In this document: piece by piece, positions 14,360-20,277 of the stretch
How the letters are laid out: each line of letters starts with the position of its first letter
Numbering within the stretch: position 1 is the stretch's first letter
Assembly (NCBI GenBank): GCA_031418215.1
Contig: JANOXC010000159.1
Coordinates: 1 to 20,277 of the forward strand
Origin: JANOXC01 sp031418215
GTDB lineage: Bacteria > Bacteroidota > Bacteroidia > AKYH767-A > OLB10
Reading direction: 5' to 3'
Length of the DNA stretch: 20,277 bases
The notes under the pieces: generated by a model
The model's input: the letters and a program-made list of their open reading frames with translations, nothing else
Databases searched by the model: none
What the model was told of the DNA's origin: nothing
Made by a program: the position numbers and the translations under genes

Positions 14360-17300
14360 ATGAAAAATATTCTCGCTCTTAGCTTACTAATTCTATTTTC
14401 AAAATTCGCAAATGCACAATGGCTTCAACTGGATCAACCAACGGGGGGCGCATACTGCTGGTCGCTGGAGAGGATTAACAATAATGAAATATGGGCAGCA
14501 TACAATGCCAGTGTTTTTGTTTCATCGAATGAAGGACTGACCTGGCACAAGCATCCCTTTTTAAATTTCAAGACTATGGCTATTAAATCCTACGGTGATA
14601 CAGTAGCTGTATTATATGAACATAGACAGGGAACAACAACGAATTATGATATGATGTATATGTCAAGTTATGATAATGGCGTAACGTGGAATTCCCCCGT
14701 ATTAGTAATGACACAAAATTCCTATTTCTATTCTAATTCTAAAATAACACGTGGCAATTCATACTTATTAGCATCAAACAGTATTAATTATTATGTTTCG
14801 TACAATCTTGGTCAGACCTGGTCACCGCTTACGCTTCCCCTTGGCGGTAACAGCATGTTATTGTTGAATGGAGATCAATACCTTTTATATAATACCTATA
14901 CAACTCTGGCTGCAACATACTTATCGGATAATGGTGGTATATCCTGGAATTTACTAGACTCTAATTATTCATCTCAAAGTGCTCTTGTTATTAATAATTT
15001 TATATATAAAAGCACAGGTTATACTGTTGCTTCAACGTATCATTCATTTATTGCGAGGACATCGGATTTTGGACTTACATGGGATACCTTGGGATTGAAC
15101 ATATTCAATGGTACAGATCGTGTTACATTTTTCAACGGTAAAATTTATGCAACGAGGACACAATCCCAACCGAATTTACAATATGAATCATCAGATGGAG
15201 GTAATACATGGATAACATCACCTGTTCCGGCTAAATTTTTCTGGATTAATGACGATGATGCAATCTATCTGTCAAACGGGGAATGGCTGATTAATAATTA
15301 CAGTAATTTGTACAGATATAACTACGGTAGTGCAAATTATTTCACAACTGAAACGGGTATCAATTCCCGCATAATAACTTATCTACAAAACAATAAAGGA
15401 GTATTGTATGCAAAAGCAGATGAAATAGTATATACAAGTCATAATGCCGGTGCTACCTGGGAAAATATTATCGGAGCCGGCAGTGATATTGTCAGGCCTT
15501 TTTTTAATGGTGATACTGTATTGTTAATTTCAAATTCAAATAAAGTATGTTTTACAACTGATAACGGGTTAACGTGGGATTCAATGCCTGGACCTTTTAT
15601 TAATGTTCCCGCTGCTGTTGCATCAATTAACGGAAGAATAATTGTTACATCAGAAAGTTCATATGGCTGCGCTTATACTGACGACTGGGGTGCAACATGG
15701 GACACAATCAACCCCGTCTTAACTCCCTCTTCATGTACTTCAGGAAATGTATATGGCGGACCAATGGCAGTTTGTAATAACGAGCTATATATGCTTGATG
15801 GCTTACATGATGTTATTTGCAAATATGATTTTTCTTTGAATCAATGGGAAGGTGTTCATTGTGTTTCTTCTCCTGGTGTGCAACATGAACAACTGATTAC
15901 ACTCGATAATTATATTACCTACAGAGGAGGTTCACAGTTTTTAGTATCTTCCGATTCTGGCCTTACCTGGTACACCCCTGCCAACATTGGATTTCCGACA
16001 GGTAAACTACCAAGATCTGTTTCTATAGTTAATGGTGTGTGGTTTGCAACTACAATAAACATCGGAGGCCTTTATTATTCATTTGATCATGGTGATAACT
16101 GGCTGCAATATAATATACCTATAAACCTAGTTATTACTTCTTATGGTGATGAAGTGGTTACAGCACTGAATGGAAATCTTTATTTAGGTGGTATGAGTGT
16201 ATGGCGAGAGCGGAATACTTTACAATTAATTACAGGAAATGTTTATTCTGATTTAAATAATAATGGAGTGAAAGACATCAATGAAAATGGAATTCAGGGA
16301 ATAATTCTTCACACCGCGCCTAACAATAACGCCATCAATACAACACTTATCGGTGATTACTCTTTCTTTACTGATGCCATTGGTGATACATTAAAACCGG
16401 TGTTCCCTTCCCCCTATAGTAGTGTATATCCATCCTATTATCTGACCAACGGAGCTGCAAGCAACCAGGACTTTGGCATTCATTTTTTGCCTGGTGTTTA
16501 TGAAATGGCTGCCGATATTACCAACAGAACTCCATTTCGTAACGGGTTTAAAACAAAATTAGATGTGACTGTAAGGAACAATGGAACTGTTGTTATTCCA
16601 ACACAACTGGAAGTAATACTGGATTCCAGCCTTACTTATATCAGTGCTTCTGTTACTCCATTAATTAATGGAGACACCCTCCTGTTTGCTGTAGATTCAT
16701 TGGACATGTTTGAATCTCGGAATTTCACAGTAGAAACCGAAGTTAACTTTATGACTCCAATAAACACACCGATTCATTGCTCAGCAATTATTAACCCTGT
16801 GATCGGCGATACTGTCCCATCAAATAATTTTTCAGAAATAAATGCTCATGTGGTTGGTTCATACGATCCCAATGATAAATCTGCAAATTATAATCATTAC
16901 ATTACACCAACGCAAGTGCAGAATGGTGATGAAATGATTTATACAATCCGCTTTCAAAACCTCGGCAATTTTCAGGCAGATAACATCCATATCATTGATA
17001 CAATAAGCAGGTTGTTTGATCTGAGTACTTTCAGAATCATTGCTTCAAGCCATCCCATGACCTATACATTGGAAGGACAGGGAATCACAACTTATTATTT
17101 TGATAATATTTTTCTTCCTGCAGCAACAGCTGATGAACCAGGCAGTCATGGTTTTGTTAAGTATGCAGTAAAATGTTTTCGATCCCTTACACTTGGGACA
17201 GCATTGGAAAACAAAGCATATATATATTTCGATTTTAATCTGCCAATACTTACAAACACCGCCACCACCCTGATAGCCGTTCCTCCAATTAATATTGGGA

Positions 17301-17566
17301 CTGAAGAAATCTCATTGAAAGAATATATGTCGGTTTATCCCAATCCTGTTTCTGATGTTCTAAATGGTAATATCAATTTTGAGAATGTAAGACCTTACCA
17401 GCTTGTTATTTACAATCAACAAGGCAAACTAATTAAATCTGAAAAACACAACAATAAACACTTTTCAATTGATATTTCAAATGAAGCCAATGGTTTATAT
17501 CTCGGAAAAGTAATTACACCTGATTTTGAAAAACAGTTGCTTTTTAAATTTATTATTTCACACTGA
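14360..17566 (+). CDS. Large secreted T9SS protein with 11 Asp-box (BNR) repeats
   Basis: The 1068 residues begin with a signal peptide (MKNILALSLLILFSKFANAQ). Residues 55-581 hold 11 Asp-box motifs of the S/T-x-D-x-G-x-T-W type, at about 55, 103, 147, 189, 234, 277, 360, 399, 440, 530 and 574, indicating one or two sortilin/BNR-type beta-propellers. Then comes an SdrD B-like domain (GNVYSDLNNNGVKDINENGIQG, about 625-705), an Ig/DUF11-like stretch (about 710-830), the GSYDPNDK region (833-975) found before sorting domains in many Bacteroidota surface proteins, and a type A T9SS domain with VYPNP at 992-996. Asp-boxes occur in sialidases and in binding proteins; no sialidase Arg triad is evident, so an adhesive or carbohydrate-binding role is only a guess. 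The ATG follows a -7 box and starts the signal peptide directly. Confidence 0.88.
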   Translation: MKNILALSLLILFSKFANAQWLQLDQPTGGAYCWSLERINNNEIWAAYNASVFVSSNEGLTWHKHPFLNFKTMAIKSYGDTVAVLYEHRQGTTTNYDMMYMSSYDNGVTWNSPVLVMTQNSYFYSNSKITRGNSYLLASNSINYYVSYNLGQTWSPLTLPLGGNSMLLLNGDQYLLYNTYTTLAATYLSDNGGISWNLLDSNYSSQSALVINNFIYKSTGYTVASTYHSFIARTSDFGLTWDTLGLNIFNGTDRVTFFNGKIYATRTQSQPNLQYESSDGGNTWITSPVPAKFFWINDDDAIYLSNGEWLINNYSNLYRYNYGSANYFTTETGINSRIITYLQNNKGVLYAKADEIVYTSHNAGATWENIIGAGSDIVRPFFNGDTVLLISNSNKVCFTTDNGLTWDSMPGPFINVPAAVASINGRIIVTSESSYGCAYTDDWGATWDTINPVLTPSSCTSGNVYGGPMAVCNNELYMLDGLHDVICKYDFSLNQWEGVHCVSSPGVQHEQLITLDNYITYRGGSQFLVSSDSGLTWYTPANIGFPTGKLPRSVSIVNGVWFATTINIGGLYYSFDHGDNWLQYNIPINLVITSYGDEVVTALNGNLYLGGMSVWRERNTLQLITGNVYSDLNNNGVKDINENGIQGIILHTAPNNNAINTTLIGDYSFFTDAIGDTLKPVFPSPYSSVYPSYYLTNGAASNQDFGIHFLPGVYEMAADITNRTPFRNGFKTKLDVTVRNNGTVVIPTQLEVILDSSLTYISASVTPLINGDTLLFAVDSLDMFESRNFTVETEVNFMTPINTPIHCSAIINPVIGDTVPSNNFSEINAHVVGSYDPNDKSANYNHYITPTQVQNGDEMIYTIRFQNLGNFQADNIHIIDTISRLFDLSTFRIIASSHPMTYTLEGQGITTYYFDNIFLPAATADEPGSHGFVKYAVKCFRSLTLGTALENKAYIYFDFNLPILTNTATTLIAVPPINIGTEEISLKEYMSVYPNPVSDVLNGNINFENVRPYQLVIYNQQGKLIKSEKHNNKHFSIDISNEANGLYLGKVITPDFEKQLLFKFIISH

Positions 17567-18023
17567 TGTTTCACACCAGTTCACTCAAAGATATTGGTTT
17601 TAACAAACATGCTAAAGGAACCTGAGAATTTTAATTTGGTACAACCAGAACCCAATATAAATTGTTTACTCCCGTTGCGCAGAATCATACTTCAACAGTA
17701 TAAAAACATTGCCAAAACACAGAAATATGGAATGCCCTGTTCCTGTTATCAAAAAAGATATTTTGAGTTAAACTTGAAACAATAGAGAAATTAAATTGTT
17801 GGTTACTTGAAGGAAATATTAAAAAAAACAGGTATGAAGCGAGTTAGCTTACTCTTTTCCTTTTCTATTCTTCCATTATTGTTGATGGGGCAAAATTGTT
17901 CATGTATTTTAACTTCTAAAAATAAAGTTGAGGGCATTGAATCTTTCACCAGTGTTACAAGATCAAAAGATAATTATAGCCTGATGATTAATAAACAGGT
18001 CAACTATCTAGACACAACAATTG

Positions 18024-18032
18024 ATACGAAAT
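18024..18032. repeat. Target site duplication, left copy
   Basis: ATACGAAAT directly abuts the left inverted repeat of the IS element and is identical to 19343-19351. Confidence 0.92.
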
Positions 18033-19342
18033 CACTAGCGTTGCGTTAATAGTATTTGAATTTCAGTTGATTAGAATATTGTTCTTTGATTTCTTGGAGT
18101 TTGTTGTCTGAAAAAACTTTAAACAATGGAGTTTTTTCAAATGGACATATGCTAATGTATTGAAGTATTTCATACAGGGTGTTGGTTATGTTGAGTTTTT
18201 TCTTTGCGATTGCTACCATTACATAAACTGAGATTGCAACCCATATCTGAATACGCACAGCGTTTTCACTTTGGCCCCAAAATGACTTTATCTTGAGATT
18301 TTGTTTTATCCATTTGAAGAATATTTCTACATACCATCTGTGCTTGTAAAGTTGTGCTACGGTTTTTGCTTTTACGGCGAAGTTGTTAGTTATAAATACA
18401 AGGTACCTGTCATATTCTGAATCGTAAAATTCTATTCGTCTCAACTTATCTGTGTATTTATCTTTTGATAGTGGTCCAGTTAAGTAAATATCCTGGTCAC
18501 TAATTATACCTGAATCCTTATCTGTATTTCTTGAATTTAACTTCTTAAACTGAATATTGTCCTTCGCTCGAACTATAAAGTATGCCTTCTCAAGATTTAC
18601 ATAAAATAATCTGCTAAAATCTATATATGCCTTATCCATTAAGTAGTAGCTTCCTCTCTGAATGTTTAACTCGTCAAGTATATTTACATCATGCACTTTA
18701 CCATCAGTAATAAAAATAAATTCTGGTATAGAGGTCTTTGCATCAAGCAGAGTATGAATCTTAATTGCAGCTTTCGTCTTCCTGAATGGCGCCCACCAAA
18801 ATACTTCTAAGCACAAATCAACAGTTGTCGAATCCAATATAAACACATCACCTTTCAAATCCACCCTCAATTGGTTATCACCTTCATAAATAATTCTCGC
18901 TTGTTCAATTAACTTTAAACCAAAATCCTGATAGATGCGCCAATCACGCGATTCATTTGCTCTTGAAACAGAAGATTTATCCACAAGTTTTCCAATACCT
19001 ATATGATATAACTTATCTGGATTTAAACTCAGACAAAGCATCGTATCACTCATGCTTTCACGATGAGTCAATTGACCGAATACTAAACAAAGAAACTGCT
19101 TCCAACAACTAAATGACTTAACACGATAATGACCATTATACCTGTCTACACATCTCTTAAATACATCCTGTGATGCAAACTCCATAACTTGCGTGAACGC
19201 CATCTTTCCTTTATTCATAATCAATAGTTTATGCAAAGAAAAGTCTAAAATATTTCAAATCGACGCCAAGTCAACTTCGGCTGAAACCCTTTAATACCAA
19301 CACTTTCAAAGAACTTTAAGTATATTTAACGCAACGCTAGTG
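18033..19342 (-). mobile_element. Complete IS4-family insertion sequence, 1310 bp
   Basis: The ends are perfect 17-bp inverted repeats: CACTAGCGTTGCGTTAA (18033-18049) and TTAACGCAACGCTAGTG (19326-19342). A 9-bp direct repeat ATACGAAAT flanks it on both sides (18024-18032 and 19343-19351), consistent with IS4-family target duplication. It holds one transposase gene on the minus strand. Identical ends, identical duplications and an undamaged transposase point to a recent insertion. Confidence 0.95.
18046..19218 (-). CDS. IS4-family DDE transposase
   Basis: From the ATG at 19218 (MNKGKMAFTQVMEF) the protein has 390 residues; 6 more could be read from a TTG at 19236, but MNKGK is the usual family start. 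An N-terminal DUF4372-type region precedes the catalytic domain. Numbering from the longer form, the DDE triad is Asp135 in LDSTTVDL, Asp201 in LMDKAYIDF and Glu304 in the YREK motif, seen in full as Tyr297, Arg300, Glu304, Lys311. All catalytic residues are intact, so the enzyme is probably active. The TAA stop (18046-18048) lies inside the left inverted repeat, so the gene uses nearly the whole element. It opposes the interrupted gene and will hinder expression through it. Confidence 0.95.
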   Translation of the reverse strand: MNKGKMAFTQVMEFASQDVFKRCVDRYNGHYRVKSFSCWKQFLCLVFGQLTHRESMSDTMLCLSLNPDKLYHIGIGKLVDKSSVSRANESRDWRIYQDFGLKLIEQARIIYEGDNQLRVDLKGDVFILDSTTVDLCLEVFWWAPFRKTKAAIKIHTLLDAKTSIPEFIFITDGKVHDVNILDELNIQRGSYYLMDKAYIDFSRLFYVNLEKAYFIVRAKDNIQFKKLNSRNTDKDSGIISDQDIYLTGPLSKDKYTDKLRRIEFYDSEYDRYLVFITNNFAVKAKTVAQLYKHRWYVEIFFKWIKQNLKIKSFWGQSENAVRIQIWVAISVYVMVAIAKKKLNITNTLYEILQYISICPFEKTPLFKVFSDNKLQEIKEQYSNQLKFKYY

Positions 19343-19351
19343 ATACGAAAT
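19343..19351. repeat. Target site duplication, right copy
   Basis: ATACGAAAT directly follows the right inverted repeat of the IS element and is identical to 18024-18032. Confidence 0.92.
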
Positions 19352-19665
19352 ATATGATTTATTTTACTGCAACTTCCAATATTTTTTTTGCAGAAAGTAT
19401 ACAAAACGCATCAATGACTATTGATCTTCAACTTACAAACAATTCATCCCTGGTTTTAGATAGTGTGAAATGTTTATCTGACTCCTTGGATTTTGTACCA
19501 TCACTGGTATTTCATATTTCACTAACTGAAGAGCAAGTCAGGAAATTATACAAAAATCCCATTGAAACCTTTACGGCTAAAGGAATCTTAACAACTACAT
19601 TTACTAAGAAGAAAATAAAACAACAGAAAAGAATCTTTAATTGTTTACTCAAATAAATTATTAAA

Positions 19666-19869
19666 ATGAAAACAAAATCACCTGCTAAATTAAAAGATGG
19701 CGACCAATGTACGGTCGTTGGAGGGACACATGCGGGAAAATCAGGTACGGTCAGAGATGTAAACATGAGTAAAACAGGTCACATTACGATTACTGTTGAA
19801 CAAATAAACGGCGTTCGATTTAAGACCTTAGGTAAGAATGTCGTTGTTCAGGTAGCAAGCAATGGATAA
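19666..19869 (+). CDS. Small KOW-domain protein
   Basis: This 67-residue protein is almost entirely one KOW motif: DGDQCTVVGGTHAGKSGTVRDVN (11-33) followed by two short beta strands, ITITVEQ and VRFKTLGKNVVVQV. KOW motifs bind RNA or proteins in ribosomal protein L24, NusG and similar factors. It is too short and lacks the flanks to be L24 or NusG, so I leave it as an unassigned KOW protein, probably cytoplasmic since no signal peptide is present. It lies 9 bp downstream of the interrupted gene and was probably its operon partner; the IS insertion may have cut it off from its promoter. A terminator-like hairpin follows at 19887-19930. Confidence 0.75.
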   Translation: MKTKSPAKLKDGDQCTVVGGTHAGKSGTVRDVNMSKTGHITITVEQINGVRFKTLGKNVVVQVASNG

Positions 19870-19886
19870 ACAGGATAATTTGAAAG

Positions 19887-19930
19887 ATCGCTGTCATGTA
19901 CTGCAAGTGCGTGCAAGCGATGTGTTTTTT
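19887..19930 (+). terminator. Terminator-like hairpin after the KOW gene
   Basis: ATCGCT (19887-19892) pairs with AGCGAT (19916-19921) around a 23-nt loop that contains further GC-rich repeats, and T6 follows at 19925-19930. The stem is short and the loop large, so the call is moderate. Confidence 0.45.
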
Positions 19931-20001
19931 GTGTTGAAGTTGTAAAAGTGGCTTTAATTGCAATAAATCTGTATACCTTTACTCTTCAACACATAACTGA
20001 A

Positions 20002-20277
20002 ATGAAAATCAAATTCCTCCTTTTTGTTACCCTTTTTTTTTCAGGCTTGTTTTTGGTTCCAAAGCAAACTTTTGCACAAACAGTCAACCTGGAGACAAAT
20101 TTGCCGCCCAGCAACAATAAATATGATGAGTTACGTAGCCTGGCACTTTCTGCAACACCGCAATCATTAAAGTTGAAATTCAACAATAAAATAAAAACAG
20201 TTTTCGGAATTGTTATGGACTGGGACATCAATGATGGTGTGGCAACCATTGTTGCTTATCAAACCGGTGATGTAAGC
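20002..20277 (+). CDS. Exported protein of unknown function, N-terminal part (runs off the right edge)
   Basis: From ATG 20002 the frame is open for 92 codons to the window edge. Residues 1-26 form a clear signal peptide (MKIKFLLFVTLFFSGLFLV, then PKQTFAQ with likely cleavage after TFA or FAQ). The mature part begins TVNLETNLPPSNNKYDELRSLA and continues to KTVFGIVMDWDINDGVATIVAYQTGDVS, with no domain I can name. A weak -7-like box TACCTTTA (19974-19981) lies 20 bp before the ATG, and the terminator-like hairpin before that suggests it is its own transcription unit. Secretion is well supported, function is not. Confidence 0.75.
   Translation, partial: MKIKFLLFVTLFFSGLFLVPKQTFAQTVNLETNLPPSNNKYDELRSLALSATPQSLKLKFNNKIKTVFGIVMDWDINDGVATIVAYQTGDVS

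Larger units (their letters stand above)
17834..19656 (+). pseudogene. Small exported-protein gene interrupted by an IS4-family element
   Basis: The 5' part (17834-18032) encodes a signal peptide (MKRVSLLFSFSILPLLLMGQ) and about 46 more residues; the 3' part is 19352-19656. If the element and one 9-bp duplication are removed, the codons join as GAT ACG AAA TAT ATG ATT without frame change, giving a 167-residue protein. In the present state translation from 17834 runs 5 codons past the target repeat into the element's inverted repeat and stops. The downstream part has an internal ATG at 19354 but no signal peptide. The restored protein ends in a lysine-rich stretch (TKKKIKQQKR). I do not recognise the family. 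The KOW gene follows after 9 bp and probably shared its transcript. The preceding gap 17567-17833 shows nothing else I can support. Confidence 0.88.

Noticed and set aside
17594..17785. 63-codon plus-strand frame after the large T9SS gene
   Set aside because: No domain, no ribosome site and no hydrophobic or charged pattern that suggests a real protein.

Overview
The window suggests a member of the Bacteroidota, probably Chitinophagales-like. Four coding stretches end in type IX secretion (T9SS) sorting domains, most with a YPNP motif. The acpP-fabF-rnc order is typical of the phylum, at least one promoter fits the Bacteroidota consensus (TTTG ... TAnnTTTG), and the DNA is AT-rich with many short palindromic repeats. 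The species cannot be named from the sequence alone.

Layout. Positions 1-5236 look like part of a reductive pyrimidine catabolism region, all on the minus strand: the start of an NCS1 nucleobase permease, a class III aminotransferase, a CoA-acylating (methyl)malonate-semialdehyde dehydrogenase and a yeast-type cytosine deaminase. A REP-associated Y1 transposase with its own palindromes (349-1291), a 102-bp tandem repeat (2828-3072) and a MITE-like element (4664-4779) sit between these genes. After a T9SS-domain remnant that keeps its terminator (5361-5753) comes the housekeeping operon acpP-fabF-rnc (8225 to 5992, minus).

Positions 8758-12885 hold a two-gene operon of secreted T9SS proteins, flanked by two copies of the dinB 3' end; the right-hand copy is the real end of dinB (12824-14020). 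The operon has two unusual features. A 7-bp tandem repeat (4 copies, 12337-12364) lies between an upstream ATG and the coding frame, so the complete signal peptide is in frame only when the copy number is a multiple of three. A 14-bp perfect hairpin lies inside the signal-peptide codons of the second gene. This is the best candidate in the window for an undescribed, phase-variable surface-protein locus.

Positions 14360-17566 (plus) encode a 1068-residue secreted T9SS protein with 11 Asp-box repeats. After it comes a small exported-protein gene interrupted by an intact 1310-bp IS4-family element with 17-bp inverted repeats and a 9-bp target duplication; removing the element restores an in-frame 167-residue protein. 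A small KOW-domain gene and the start of another exported protein close the window. No rRNA, tRNA or CRISPR array was seen.
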